Below are positions 26,322 to 35,444 of a DNA stretch of 64,000 bases, one piece after another (the first letter of the stretch is position 1; each line of letters begins with the position of its first letter). Origin of the DNA: Rhizobium giardinii bv. giardinii H152 (GTDB lineage: Bacteria; Pseudomonadota; Alphaproteobacteria; Rhizobiales; Rhizobiaceae). Made by a program: the position numbers and the translations under genes. The stretch lies in the NCBI RefSeq assembly GCF_000379605.1, contig NZ_KB902691.1, forward strand, positions 125,056-189,055, given 5' to 3'. The notes under the pieces were generated by a model. The model made no database searches and was not told the DNA's origin. It saw only the letters and a list, made by a program, of their open reading frames with translations.

Positions 26322-27250
26322 CGCAGGCTGACCGCGATCCGGTCGCGGCCGGAATGCTTGGCCTCGTAAAGCGCGGCATCGGCCCGCGAATAGAGCGACC
26401 TTGCGGTATCACCCGGCTCCAGCACGGCAATGCCGGCGGAACAGGTATAGAAAAACTGCGGCGCCGACGGCAGGGGGCGCGCGGTGCGTACCTTGTCCAG
26501 CACCCGATCGACGATTTTGCGGCCTTCCGGCAATGTCGTGTCCGGAAAGATCAGCATGAACTCCTCGCCACCGACGCGCCCGAAGCAATCGTGACGCCGC
26601 ACGACCGGATGCACCCTGCGCGCAAAATCAAGGAGAATGTCGTCGCCTGTCTGATGGCCGTACAGGTCATTGATGCCCTTGAAAAAATCGATGTCGAGAA
26701 TGCAGATACAGCCCCTCCCTGCGCCGACCGCAGCTTGTCTCTGCACCATCTCCTCGAGCTTCGACATCATGTAGCGGCGGTTGGAAATGCCGGTCAGTTC
26801 GTCGGTCTGGGAGGCTTTCAGGGCGAAGTCGCGATCCTGCCGCAACGTACGCTCATCGGCGCGCAGATGGGTGATGTCGTTGGCAATGCACAGCATCCAG
26901 CCGTTGCGATCGACGGTCTCGGTCATCCACAGCCAGCGGCCACCGACGACATCGGTCTCGAAGGCCCGAAACGGCACCTTGCCGCGCCGCGACTGGGCCG
27001 AGACCACCCAGGCCTCGAAGTCGGGCACGCTGATGACGGTGCCGCGACCGAGCGCCTGATTGCGCCGCATCAGATCCGGCCAAAGCGGTGTCTCACCGTC
27101 GTCAAGATGGAAGGTCGAGCGGAAGGCCCGGTTGGCGTAGCGCAGGCGATCGTCATGATCGTAGAGCGCGATCAGGACTTCGGTGTCGTCTGTTAAGGAC
27201 GCAAGGCTGGCCGCTATATCATCCATCGCACCGATTCCGTATTGCCGCAT
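26318..27250 (-). CDS. PAS-GGDEF diguanylate cyclase
   Basis: 310 residues. The N-terminal PAS-like domain (about 10-130; VLIALYDHDDRLRYANRAFRSTF and WLWMTETVDRNGWMLCIANDITHLRADE) feeds a GGDEF domain (about 145-310). The active site reads GGEEF, an active variant, and an inhibitory RxxD site (RRHD) sits exactly five residues before it, so product feedback is likely. It makes cyclic di-GMP from GTP. There is no membrane helix, so it is cytosolic. Its stop overlaps the convergent pabC stop by a few bases. An alternative ATG eight codons in (MDDIAA) is possible. Confidence 0.92.
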   Translation of the reverse strand: MRQYGIGAMDDIAASLASLTDDTEVLIALYDHDDRLRYANRAFRSTFHLDDGETPLWPDLMRRNQALGRGTVISVPDFEAWVVSAQSRRGKVPFRAFETDVVGGRWLWMTETVDRNGWMLCIANDITHLRADERTLRQDRDFALKASQTDELTGISNRRYMMSKLEEMVQRQAAVGAGRGCICILDIDFFKGINDLYGHQTGDDILLDFARRVHPVVRRHDCFGRVGGEEFMLIFPDTTLPEGRKIVDRVLDKVRTARPLPSAPQFFYTCSAGIAVLEPGDTARSLYSRADAALYEAKHSGRDRIAVSLR

Positions 27251-27459
27251 TCATTGTAGGGCGGGCGCAATACAGCACCATCGCGAAATATGGCGAGTCG
27301 CGCCGATTGGCAGCGCATTCATGAAATACGAAAATATGTCCGAAGAAGGAACATCGCAAAAGAATCACGGGCTCGACGGCAGCCCGCTTATGCGCAGCAG
27401 GCGCCCCGGCAATGCCTTGCCTCTTCACGAAGAACGAAAGATCGTCGCCGAACAGACAA

Positions 27460-27490
27460 AGGCCCCGCCGGCGTGAAGACGGCGGGGCCT
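27460..27490 (-). terminator. terminator of hppD
   Basis: Perfect 11-bp stem AGGCCCCGCCG / CGGCGGGGCCT, read on the minus strand just after the hppD stop and followed there by TTTGT. Confidence 0.88.
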
Positions 27491-27515
27491 GGGATCAAGC
27501 TGCGTGGAGGCTCCC

Positions 27516-28628
27516 TTATTCGGCAGCCGCCGGATGGAGAACGCCGCGACGGATCTGGTCGGCCTCGATTGATTCGAACAAAGCCCGGAAATTGCCCTCG
27601 CCGAAGCCTTCATCGCCCTTGCGCTGGATGAACTCGAAGAAGATCGGGCCAATCACGGTCTTCGAGAAGATCTGCAGGAGGATGCGGGTCGTGCCGCCAT
27701 CCACCACGCCTTCGCCGTCGATCAGGATACCGTGTTGCTTCATCCGCTCGATCGGTTCGTCGTGGCCGTGCACGCGCTCATGCGACAGTTCGTAATAGGT
27801 ATCAGGCGGACCCGGCATGAATTTCAGGCCATTGGCCGCGAGTTTGTCGGTAGCGTCGTAAATGCCCTCCGTGCCGACGGCGATGTGCTGGATGCCCTCG
27901 CCCTTGTACTTGCGCAGATATTCCTCGATCTGGCTGGTATCGTCCTTGGATTCGTTCAGCGGTATGCGGATCTTGCCGCAGGGCGAGGTGATCGCCCGGC
28001 TCGTCAGACCCGTGATGCGGCCATCGATGTTGAAGAAGTGGATCTGCTTGAAACCGAAGAGCTCGCGGTAGAAGTCCCACCACTTGTCCATGTTGCCGCG
28101 ATAGACATTGTGGGTCAGGTGATCGAGATAATAGAAGCCGACGCCCTCCGGCTTCGGATCGCGCTCGCCCAGCCATTCGAATTCGGCCTCATAGGGCGAA
28201 CCCTTCTTGCCGTAGGTCTCGATGAAATACAGCAGCGAGCCGCCGATGCCGACGATGGCCGGCACGTCAAGCGCCTTGTCCTTGCCTTCATAGGGCGTCG
28301 CGCCCTTCGATACGGCGTGCTCGAAAGCATGTCTGGCATCGACGACGCGCCAGGCCATGGACGGCGCGCAGGGGCCGTGATCAGCGACGAAGCGCATGGC
28401 ATGGCTGCCCGGCTCGGCATTGATGAGATAGTTGATGTCGCCCTGGCGCCAGACGGTGAGAGCCTTCGTGCGGTGCTTGGCAACGCAGGTGTAGCCCATG
28501 CGCGTGAACAGTTCTCTCAGCTGTTCCGGCTCGGGATGGGCGAACTCGACAAATTCGAAGCCGTCGGTTCCTGCCGGGTTCTCGGCGGTAATGCCGGACG
28601 GCGGTGCGTCATGCGGGAAGGGTCCCAT
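27516..28628 (-). CDS. hppD: 4-hydroxyphenylpyruvate dioxygenase
   Basis: 370 residues. This non-haem iron enzyme converts 4-hydroxyphenylpyruvate to homogentisate, the step before HmgA, encoded 1 kb away. Two VOC domains are visible: GFEFVEFAHPEPEQLRELFTRMGYTCVAKHRTK, and the catalytic half with iron ligands in YYLDHLTHNV (His), GIQHIAVGTEGIYD (His) and FFEFIQRKGDEGFGEGNFRALFESIE (Glu). The start MGPFPHDAPPSG follows GAGGAGAG; an ATG seven codons earlier is less favoured. It is transcribed away from an Lrp/AsnC regulator, the usual regulator partner of such genes. Confidence 0.95.
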   Translation of the reverse strand: MGPFPHDAPPSGITAENPAGTDGFEFVEFAHPEPEQLRELFTRMGYTCVAKHRTKALTVWRQGDINYLINAEPGSHAMRFVADHGPCAPSMAWRVVDARHAFEHAVSKGATPYEGKDKALDVPAIVGIGGSLLYFIETYGKKGSPYEAEFEWLGERDPKPEGVGFYYLDHLTHNVYRGNMDKWWDFYRELFGFKQIHFFNIDGRITGLTSRAITSPCGKIRIPLNESKDDTSQIEEYLRKYKGEGIQHIAVGTEGIYDATDKLAANGLKFMPGPPDTYYELSHERVHGHDEPIERMKQHGILIDGEGVVDGGTTRILLQIFSKTVIGPIFFEFIQRKGDEGFGEGNFRALFESIEADQIRRGVLHPAAAE

Positions 28629-28720
28629 GGTTCTCTCCTCTGAACTCATCGACTGTTGAGGCGATCATGACGCAAATCCTGCGCATTGTGCTTGCATTCT
28701 CGCGTGCTATAACCGGATCA

Positions 28721-28736
28721 ATGCACGATCCGTGCG
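28721..28736. promoter_or_regulatory. candidate Lrp-type operator between hppD and its regulator
   Basis: ATGCACGATCCGTGCG contains GCACG-ATC-CGTGC, a perfect 5-bp inverted repeat, with a further ATGCACGA half-copy at 28752-28759. It is placed in the divergent promoter region. Confidence 0.45.
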
Positions 28737-28759
28737 AGAATTTACGAAGGTATGCACGA

Positions 28760-29239
28760 ATGGAACAGATGGATGGCTATGATCTGAAGATCCTTGCCGA
28801 GCTGCAGAAAGACGGCCGCCTGACCAACAATGAGCTGTCGGATTTGATCGCCCTGTCGCCGTCGCAATGTTCCCGTCGCCGCGCCCGGCTGGAGGCGGAA
28901 GGCTTTATTCACGGCTACCGCGCCGTGCTCGATCGCGGCCGGCTCGGGCTCGATCTGATGGTCGTGATCGCCGTCACCCTCGCCACCCACAATCGCGACA
29001 ATGCCAAGCGCTTCGCAGCCCTGATCGCCGATCTGCCGGAGGTGCTCGAATGCTACGCACTGACCGGCGAAATGGACTATCACCTCAAGGTCGTCACCTA
29101 CGACCTTGCCGGCCTGTCGCACTTCGTCAACGACGTGCTCTTGCCGCATGACAGCGTGCAGCATGTGAAAACATCGATCGTGCTGGCGACACTGAAGGAT
29201 TTTCAGGGACTGCCGGTCCGCCAACGCGGCAGGCATTGA
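28760..29239 (+). CDS. Lrp/AsnC family transcriptional regulator
   Basis: 159 residues. The N-terminal winged helix reads MDGYDLKILAELQKDGRLTNNELSDLIALSPSQCSRRRARLEAEGFIHGYRAVLD. The C-terminal RAM (amino-acid sensing) domain follows, with VIAVTLATHNRDNAKRF...LPEVLECYALTGEMDYHLKVV. In rhizobia such genes divergent from hppD act on the aromatic amino-acid pathway; that link is inferred from position. Start at MEQMDGYD; an in-frame ATG at 28721 overlaps the candidate operator and is less likely. It is convergent with the MarR gene. Confidence 0.9.
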   Translation: MEQMDGYDLKILAELQKDGRLTNNELSDLIALSPSQCSRRRARLEAEGFIHGYRAVLDRGRLGLDLMVVIAVTLATHNRDNAKRFAALIADLPEVLECYALTGEMDYHLKVVTYDLAGLSHFVNDVLLPHDSVQHVKTSIVLATLKDFQGLPVRQRGRH

Positions 29240-29246
29240 GCGTGCC

Positions 29247-29690
29247 TCAGCGGCGCCGTTTCACCATGGCGTTTTCAACGGCGGTCAGCCCGGACGACAG
29301 GGCCTGCAGGCCGTCGCTTCCCAGCAGCTTTTCCAGCTCTGCCGAATAGGCGCGCGCAAGCCGCGTCAGCTCCTGATAGGCCTTGATCCCGGCGGCCGTC
29401 AGCTCCAGATGTTCGACCCGGCGGTCGTCCTCATGCTGCGTCCGCTTCAGCCAGCGGCGTTCCTCCAGCGCGAAGACGGCGCGGCTCACCTTGGTCTTGT
29501 GCATGGTCGAATGAACGCCGACCTCGGTCGCCGTCATGCGCCCAGAGCTGCCGAGCGCCGCCAGCGTCCTCCACTCCGGCCGCGTCAGGCCGTACTCGGC
29601 CTTGTAGGCGGCGGCAAAGCGCAGGGCGATGAATTCCGCCGCGCGATTGAGGCGGAACGGCAGGAACTGCTCGAGATCGAAGTCGTCCAT
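29247..29690 (-). CDS. hmgR: MarR-family regulator, probable repressor of hmgA
   Basis: 147 residues. Winged-helix MarR protein: [75 protein letters not shown]. The T...(S/T)..HKTKVSRAV recognition helix and DDRR wing are clear. It is divergent from hmgA with only 67 nt between, and a perfect 8-bp inverted repeat lies in that gap. By analogy with homogentisate-responsive repressors of hmg operons it probably represses hmgA-fahA-maiA; the symbol is inferred. Start at MDDFDLEQ; longer frames would run through the operator. Confidence 0.85.
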   Translation of the reverse strand: MDDFDLEQFLPFRLNRAAEFIALRFAAAYKAEYGLTRPEWRTLAALGSSGRMTATEVGVHSTMHKTKVSRAVFALEERRWLKRTQHEDDRRVEHLELTAAGIKAYQELTRLARAYSAELEKLLGSDGLQALSSGLTAVENAMVKRRR

Positions 29691-29703
29691 GGCTTCCTTG
29701 ATA

Positions 29704-29732
29704 GTTACAAAATTGACAGTTACGTTTGTAAC
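29704..29732. promoter_or_regulatory. MarR-type operator between hmgR and hmgA
   Basis: Arms GTTACAAA (29704-29711) and TTTGTAAC (29725-29732) are a perfect inverted repeat around a 13-nt centre; a nested GTTAC-GTTT-GTAAC palindrome spans 29719-29732. It lies 26 nt before the hmgA start and would block both divergent genes. Confidence 0.75.
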
Positions 29733-29757
29733 CATATCGACGGAGGAGGTGCAAGCC

Positions 29758-31113
29758 ATGCTGGAGAAAGCCAAGAGGATCGCGGTCGATGCCGTGGCGA
29801 ACAGCCCGCAATACATGCCGGGCTTCGGCAACGACTTCGAGACCGAATCCCTGCCGGGCGCGCTGCCGCAGGGCCAGAACAGTCCGCAGAAGTGCAATTA
29901 TGGTCTCTATGCCGAACAGCTCTCCGGTTCCCCCTTCACCGCACCGCGCGGCACCAACGAGCGCTCCTGGCTCTACCGCATCCGCCCGAGCGTGCGCCAC
30001 ACCCGCCGTTTCTCCAATGCGAGGTATCCCTTCTGGAAATCGGCCCCGTGCCTGGACGACCACTCGCTGCCGCTCGGCCAGCTCCGCTGGAACCCGATCC
30101 CGGCGCCCACGGAAAAGCTCGACTTCCTCGCCGGTATCCGCACGATGACGGCTGCGGGCGATGTCATGACCCAGGTCGGCATGGCGGCGCATGCCTACGT
30201 CTTCAATGAAGACATGATCGACGACTATTTCTTCAATGCCGACGGCGAACTGCTGGTCGTGCCGCAGCTTGGCGCCATCCGCGTCTTCACCGAAATGGGC
30301 ATCATCGATGTCGAGCCATCCGAGATCTGCCTCATCCCGCGCGGCATGATGTTCAAGGTCTCGCGCCTCGGTGATGGGCCGGAATGGCGCGGCTATATCT
30401 GCGAGAACTACGGTGCCAAGTTCACGCTGCCCGATCGCGGCCCGATCGGTGCCAATTGCCTCGCCAACCCGCGTGACTTCAAGACGCCGGTTGCGAGCTA
30501 TGAAGATAAGGAGACGCCGTGCCGCGTCCATGTCAAATGGTGCGGCAAGTTCTATGTCACCGAGATCGGCCATTCGCCGCTCGACGTCGTCGCCTGGCAC
30601 GGCAACTACGCGCCGTTCAAATATGATCTGCGGACTTTCTCACCGGTCGGCGCCATCCTGTTCGACCATCCCGATCCGTCGATCTTCACCGTGCTGACGG
30701 CGCCGACGGAGGAATCGGGCACCGCCAATGTCGATTTCGTCATCTTCCCGCCGCGCTGGCTGGTCGCCGAACACACCTTCCGCCCGCCCTGGTACCACCG
30801 CAACATCATGAGCGAGTTCATGGGCCTGATCCATGGGCAATACGACGCCAAGGAACAGGGCTTCGTGCCGGGCGGAATGAGCCTGCACAATATGATGCTG
30901 CCGCATGGTCCGGATTCGATGGGCTTCGAAAAGGCGTCCAATGTCGAGCTGAAGCCGGTCAAGCTCGACCACACCATGGCCTTCATGTTCGAGACCCGCT
31001 ACCCGCAGCAGCTGACGCGCTACGCCGCCGAACTCGAGACGCTGCAGGACAACTATCTCGAATGCTGGGACGGCCTGGAGCGCAAGTTCGACGGGACGCC
31101 GGGTATCAAGTGA
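29758..31113 (+). CDS. hmgA: homogentisate 1,2-dioxygenase
   Basis: 451 residues. It opens the homogentisate ring to maleylacetoacetate using Fe(II) and oxygen. Typical family wording: [60 protein letters not shown], central [21 protein letters not shown], and the C-terminal iron-site segment with [25 protein letters not shown]. The length is normal. An AGGAGG site precedes the ATG at 29758. It is the first gene of hmgA-fahA-maiA, separated from fahA by a palindromic repeat. Confidence 0.96.
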   Translation: MLEKAKRIAVDAVANSPQYMPGFGNDFETESLPGALPQGQNSPQKCNYGLYAEQLSGSPFTAPRGTNERSWLYRIRPSVRHTRRFSNARYPFWKSAPCLDDHSLPLGQLRWNPIPAPTEKLDFLAGIRTMTAAGDVMTQVGMAAHAYVFNEDMIDDYFFNADGELLVVPQLGAIRVFTEMGIIDVEPSEICLIPRGMMFKVSRLGDGPEWRGYICENYGAKFTLPDRGPIGANCLANPRDFKTPVASYEDKETPCRVHVKWCGKFYVTEIGHSPLDVVAWHGNYAPFKYDLRTFSPVGAILFDHPDPSIFTVLTAPTEESGTANVDFVIFPPRWLVAEHTFRPPWYHRNIMSEFMGLIHGQYDAKEQGFVPGGMSLHNMMLPHGPDSMGFEKASNVELKPVKLDHTMAFMFETRYPQQLTRYAAELETLQDNYLECWDGLERKFDGTPGIK

Positions 31114-31171
31114 AGTAGACTTCCCGGATATAAACTGCACCTGATCATCAATCGCCATGGCGCACGACGAT

Positions 31172-31252
31172 CGCCCCTCATCCGCCCCTCTTTGTTTGAG
31201 AGGAAGGGCGGGCACTTCTCCCCTTGTGACGGGGAGGGGCCAGGTGAGAGGC
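31172..31252. repeat. palindromic repeat between hmgA and fahA
   Basis: CGCCCCTCATCCG at the left and a CTTCTCCCC-TTGTGAC-GGGGAGGGG hairpin at 31214-31239. The wording matches the element inside pabC (CCTCATCCGG ... CTTCTCCCC), so it belongs to the same dispersed family. Confidence 0.65.
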
Positions 31253-31311
31253 AAGCCAGCAAGGAGACAGGCCGTGTCATGCACTGTGGATAAATTACGG
31301 ATTTCAAAACC

Positions 31312-32328
31312 ATGAAACTTGCAACCCTCAAGGATAGCACCCGCGACGGCCGGCTGGTCGTCGTCTCCCGGGATCTCACCCGCTGCTCCGAGGTCGGCCA
31401 TATCGCCCGCACGCTGCAGGCGGCGCTGGACGACTGGGAACACGTGGCACCACGTCTCGCCGCGGTGGCCGAAGGGCTGGAAACCGGCGCGCAGCCGTCC
31501 ATGCGGTTTCATGAACACGAAGCCGCCTCGCCGCTGCCGCGCGCCTATCAGTGGGCGGATGGCTCGGCCTATGTCAATCACGTCGAGCTGGTGCGCAAGG
31601 CCCGCAATGCCGAAATGCCGGTGACGTTCTGGACCGACCCGCTGATGTATCAGGGCGGCTCCGACAGCTTTATCGGTCCGCGCGATCCGATCGTCATGGC
31701 CGACGAATCCTGGGGCATCGACATGGAGGCAGAGATCGCCGTCATCGTCGACGACGTACCGATCGGAGCGACGATCGACGAAGCCCGCGCGGCGATCCGG
31801 CTGGTGATGCTCGTCAACGACGTCTCCCTGCGCGGGCTGATCCCCGCCGAACTCGCCAAGGGCTTCGGCTTCTTCCAGTCCAAACCCTCTTCCGCCTTCT
31901 CGCCCGTTGCCGTCACACCGGATGAACTGGACAGCGCCTGGGACAGTGGCAAGCTGCACCTGCCCCTGCTCGTCGATCTGAATGGCAAGCCCTTCGGCCG
32001 CGCCGATGCCGGTGTCGACATGACCTTCGACTTCGGCCAGCTCATCGCCCATGCCGCCAAGACCCGGCCACTCTCGGCCGGCACCATCATCGGCTCGGGC
32101 ACGGTTTCCAACAAGCTCGACGGCGAGCCGGGCAAGCCGGTGTCGGAAGGTGGCGTCGGCTATTCCTGCATCGCCGAACTGCGCACGATCGAAACAATCG
32201 AGACCGGCGCTGCCGTCACGCCGTTCATGCGGTTCGGCGATACCGTCCGCATCGAGATGAAGGACAAGGCCGGACATTCGATTTTCGGGGCGATCGAGCA
32301 GACCGTCACGCAATACGAGAAGCGCTGA
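31312..32328 (+). CDS. fahA: fumarylacetoacetate hydrolase family protein
   Basis: 338 residues. It cleaves fumarylacetoacetate to fumarate and acetoacetate, the last step of the pathway. Family landmarks: VNHVELVRKARNAEMP, FWTDPLMYQGGSDSFIGPRDPI, the metal-binding IDMEAEIAVIVDDVP, RLVMLVNDVSLRGLIPAELAKGFGFFQSKPSSAFSPVAVTPDEL and the C-terminal GSGTVSN. It is shorter than the eukaryotic enzyme (about 420 residues) and follows the bacterial FAH-family form. It is 10 nt from maiA and co-transcribed. Confidence 0.92.
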   Translation: MKLATLKDSTRDGRLVVVSRDLTRCSEVGHIARTLQAALDDWEHVAPRLAAVAEGLETGAQPSMRFHEHEAASPLPRAYQWADGSAYVNHVELVRKARNAEMPVTFWTDPLMYQGGSDSFIGPRDPIVMADESWGIDMEAEIAVIVDDVPIGATIDEARAAIRLVMLVNDVSLRGLIPAELAKGFGFFQSKPSSAFSPVAVTPDELDSAWDSGKLHLPLLVDLNGKPFGRADAGVDMTFDFGQLIAHAAKTRPLSAGTIIGSGTVSNKLDGEPGKPVSEGGVGYSCIAELRTIETIETGAAVTPFMRFGDTVRIEMKDKAGHSIFGAIEQTVTQYEKR

Positions 32329-32338
32329 GGGCGTCGTC

Positions 32339-32995
32339 ATGAGCGACACGGTTCTGTTCGACTACTGGCGTTCCTCGGCCAGCTACCGGGTGCGGATCGC
32401 GCTCAATATGCTGGCGATCCCCTACCGGTCCGTAGCCATCGATCTTCTGGCCGGGGAACACAGGCAAGCGGAGCACCTCGCCCGCAATCCGCAAGGCCTG
32501 GTTCCAGCGCTTGAGATCGATGGGCAAATGCTGACACAGTCGCTGGCGATCATCGAATATCTGTCGGAGACGCGGCCCGGTCCCGGCCTCCTGCCCGCCG
32601 ACCCGGTGGCGCGCCAGCGCGTCCGGGCACTGTCCTATGCGATTGCCATGGACATCCACCCGATCTGCAATCTCGGCGTCGTCTTCCATGTCATGCAGCA
32701 ATCGCAGGACCCGGATGCGGCGCGATCGGCATGGATGCGCAAATTCATCGGCGATGGCCTGGGTGCCTTCGAGCGGATGCTGGACACGCCCGAAACCGGC
32801 GAATTCTGCCACGGCGACCAGCCGACGATGGCTGATCTCTGCCTCGTGCCGCAGATCTATAATGCCCGCCGGTGGAACGTTGATCTTTCCGCCTGCCCGT
32901 GCGCCGCAGTGATCGCCGGAAAATGCGAGCAACTTCCGGCATTTGCGCGAGCTCACCCGGATCAAGTCGCGCCGTCGAAGCCAAAGCCGCTGTGA
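32339..32995 (+). CDS. maiA: maleylacetoacetate isomerase (zeta-class glutathione transferase)
   Basis: 218 residues. It isomerises maleylacetoacetate to fumarylacetoacetate using glutathione. The N-terminal thioredoxin fold has the zeta-class active-site motif YWRSSASYRVRIALN and NPQGLVPALEIDGQMLTQSLAIIEYLSET. The C-terminal domain has DIHPICNLGV and CHGDQPTMADLCLVPQIYNARRW. It is the last gene of the hmg unit. Confidence 0.95.
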   Translation: MSDTVLFDYWRSSASYRVRIALNMLAIPYRSVAIDLLAGEHRQAEHLARNPQGLVPALEIDGQMLTQSLAIIEYLSETRPGPGLLPADPVARQRVRALSYAIAMDIHPICNLGVVFHVMQQSQDPDAARSAWMRKFIGDGLGAFERMLDTPETGEFCHGDQPTMADLCLVPQIYNARRWNVDLSACPCAAVIAGKCEQLPAFARAHPDQVAPSKPKPL

Positions 32996-33171
32996 CATTG
33001 CCGTCGCCAGGCGCAATTGCACCGCAGCCGCATCGATCCCCAAGGTCCTAATAATATTTTGAAAAATAATCAATTTTCTGCGATAATGCGTGCGTGGCGG
33101 CACCGCTTGCGCGTGTCGCGTGAGGTTCCGACCATGGCCATGCCGGCCCCGGCAGGACGGGTCAAACCAAT

Positions 33172-33205
33172 CTCCTTTTCCGCCAGGCTACCGGCGAAAG
33201 GAGGT
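33172..33205 (+). promoter_or_regulatory. hairpin that pairs the ribosome-binding site
   Basis: CTCCTTTTCCGCC (33172-33184) can pair with GGCGAAAGGAG (33192-33202), burying the strong AAGGAGGT site of the next gene. This may be a translational switch or thermometer; pairing was judged by eye. Confidence 0.5.
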
Positions 33206-33210
33206 GCCTT

Positions 33211-33522
33211 ATGGCACGTAAGCTGATCCTCATCCTCACCGGGGCCGCTCTTTTGGCGCTTGCACTGGCGGTGCAACCCGCAGCGGCGGAACCGATATTT
33301 AACTGCGCCGAACATTCCAAGATCGTCGAATTCCTCGGCTCGCATTATTCCGAGAAACTTCTGGCAGTCGGCCTCATCAACGAAGCCGCCATTCTTGAGG
33401 TTTATGTCTCCGAAAGCGGCAGCTGGACCATCCTGGTGACCAACGTCAGCGGTCGCAGCTGTGTGGTCTTTGCCGGCCAGAACTGGGAGACGATCCCGGT
33501 TGGCCCCGACTTGAAAACATGA
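33211..33522 (+). CDS. small exported hypothetical protein
   Basis: 103 residues. A signal peptide (MARKLILILTGAALLALALAVQPAAAE, cleavage near residue 27) precedes a mature domain of about 75 residues with two cysteines (FNCAEHSKIVEFLGSHYSEKL ... NVSGRSCVVFAGQNW), perhaps disulfide-linked in the periplasm. I do not recognise a named family; the shape is common for small rhizobial exported proteins. It follows maiA after 215 nt and has its own strong ribosome site, which can be masked by an upstream hairpin. The function is unknown. Confidence 0.75.
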   Translation: MARKLILILTGAALLALALAVQPAAAEPIFNCAEHSKIVEFLGSHYSEKLLAVGLINEAAILEVYVSESGSWTILVTNVSGRSCVVFAGQNWETIPVGPDLKT

Positions 33523-33818
33523 TCGTGCAGCAGCGCCTGCAGCATTTCGCGTGTCGGTGAGGCGCCAAACGCGCAGCGCGTCGAAGCGTCGCCCTTTCTT
33601 CTCCTTCATCACATCAGCTTGACGAAACCCCGCACCAGGGTGATCGGCGTCGCATGGCCACCCCGCAACGCCTGCTGGCAGCGACGGGAGCTCCCTGCGC
33701 GCGCTTTCCGGCTCTTTATTGTGACAGGAATCTATGCTCTAGGGCCATTCGAGGCATGACAGGGCGAAATCCGCCCGTTAAACAGTCAAAAGAACCCGTC
33801 TCCAGGAGAGAAAGCAAA

Positions 33819-35270
33819 ATGACAGGAACAACCTACCCGGTTTACGGCGAAATCACCGGGCCGATCGTCATGATCGGCTTCGGCTCCATCGGCCGCGGCA
33901 CCCTGCCCCTGATCGAGCGCCACTTCAAATTCGACAAGAGCCGGATGGTTGTCATCGACCCGCGCGACGACGCAGACCACACCGAAATTATGGCAAAGCA
34001 CGGCGTCAGGCACATCAAGTCGCATGTCACAAAGGACAACTACAAGGAACTCCTGAAGCCGCTTCTGACCGAAGGCGACGGCCAGGGTTTCTGCGTCAAT
34101 CTTTCCGTCGATACCGGGTCGGTCGACCTGATGAAGCTCTGCCGCAAGCTCGACGTTCTCTACATCGACACGGTCGTCGAGCCCTGGCTCGGCTTCTATT
34201 TCGACAAAACCATGAGCAATGCCGACCGCACCAACTATGCGCTGCGCGAGACCATGCGTAAGGAAAAGGCGAAGAACCCCGGCGGGGCGACCGCCGTTTC
34301 CACCTGCGGCGCCAATCCGGGCATGGTCTCCTGGTTTGTCAAGCAGGCGCTGCTCAACCTCGCCAACGATCTCGACGTGAAGTTCGACGAGCCGGACCAG
34401 CATGACCGCGAAGGCTGGGCCAAGCTGATGAAGAAGGTCGGCGTCAAGGGTATCCACATCGCCGAACGTGATACGCAGCTCACCAAGAAGCCGAAGCCGC
34501 TCAACGTCTTCTGGAACACCTGGTCGGTCGAGGGTTTCATCTCCGAAGGTCTGCAGCCGGCCGAACTCGGCTGGGGCACGCATGAGAACTGGATGCCGAA
34601 GAACGCCAAGAAGCACAAGAAGGGCTGCCAGGCGGCCATCTACCTCGAGCAGCCGGGCGCCAACACCCGCGTTCGTACCTGGTGCCCGACCCCCGGTCCG
34701 CAGTACGGCTTCCTCGTCACCCACAATGAATCCATCTCGATCGCCGACTACTTCACCGTCCGCGACAAGGATGGCGAAGTGGCCTACCGCCCGACCTGCC
34801 ACTATGCCTATCATCCGGCCAATGACGCCGTCCTGTCGCTGCACGAAATGTTCGGCAACGGCGGCAACGCGCAGCCGATCCATCACGTGCTTGACGAAAA
34901 CGAGCTGGAGGACGGCATCGACGAACTCGGCGTGCTGCTCTACGGCCACGCCAAGAACGCCTACTGGTATGGATCGCGCCTGTCGCTGGAAGAAACCCGC
35001 CGCATTGCGCCCTACCAGAACGCGACCGGCCTGCAGGTGACCTCCGCCGTGCTCGCCGGCATGGTCTGGGCGCTCGAAAATCCGACGGCCGGCATCGTCG
35101 AAGCCGACGAGATCGACTACAAGCGCTGCCTCGAAGTGCAGACGCCCTATCTCGGTCCGGTTGAAGGCCACTACACCGACTGGACCCCGCTCGACGGTCG
35201 TCCCGGCCTGTTTCCGGAAGAGCTCGACACCAAGGACCCATGGCAGTTCAAGAACATCCTGTTTCGCTGA
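33819..35270 (+). CDS. hss: homospermidine synthase
   Basis: 483 residues. It makes homospermidine from putrescine (or spermidine) with NAD, giving the characteristic polyamine of rhizobia. The NAD-binding Rossmann start is GPIVMIGFGSIGRGTLPLIERHFKFDKSRMVVIDPRDD; later conserved segments include CGANPGMVSWFVKQALLNLA, QYGFLVTHNESISIADYF and HYAYHPANDAVLSLHEMFGNGG. The start was placed at MTGTTYPVYG after CAGGAGAGAAAG; an upstream frame extension is not family-like. It is a single-gene unit closed by a perfect palindromic terminator. Confidence 0.95.
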   Translation: MTGTTYPVYGEITGPIVMIGFGSIGRGTLPLIERHFKFDKSRMVVIDPRDDADHTEIMAKHGVRHIKSHVTKDNYKELLKPLLTEGDGQGFCVNLSVDTGSVDLMKLCRKLDVLYIDTVVEPWLGFYFDKTMSNADRTNYALRETMRKEKAKNPGGATAVSTCGANPGMVSWFVKQALLNLANDLDVKFDEPDQHDREGWAKLMKKVGVKGIHIAERDTQLTKKPKPLNVFWNTWSVEGFISEGLQPAELGWGTHENWMPKNAKKHKKGCQAAIYLEQPGANTRVRTWCPTPGPQYGFLVTHNESISIADYFTVRDKDGEVAYRPTCHYAYHPANDAVLSLHEMFGNGGNAQPIHHVLDENELEDGIDELGVLLYGHAKNAYWYGSRLSLEETRRIAPYQNATGLQVTSAVLAGMVWALENPTAGIVEADEIDYKRCLEVQTPYLGPVEGHYTDWTPLDGRPGLFPEELDTKDPWQFKNILFR

Positions 35271-35296
35271 ACTGTCTGATTAGGCTTTAAAATTCG

Positions 35297-35322
35297 ACGC
35301 CCGGGGATCGATCCCCGGGCGT
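35297..35322 (+). terminator. terminator of homospermidine synthase
   Basis: A perfect 26-nt palindrome (13-bp arms beginning ACGCCCGG) followed by TCTTCGTT. It begins 27 nt after the stop. Confidence 0.8.
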
Positions 35323-35444
35323 TCTTCGTTGACCCCGCGAATAATCCCGCCGTGCTCGTGCCCCACTCTTGCATTCAACTCCTGATCACGGCATGGTTTT
35401 TTCAACTGAAAGACAGCTTTCCGCGCAGCATCCGGGAGACATAT

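Noticed and set aside
27320..27476. 51-codon frame MKYENMSEEG... between the GGDEF gene and hppD
   Set aside because: It has no ribosome site, and its end lies inside the hppD terminator.
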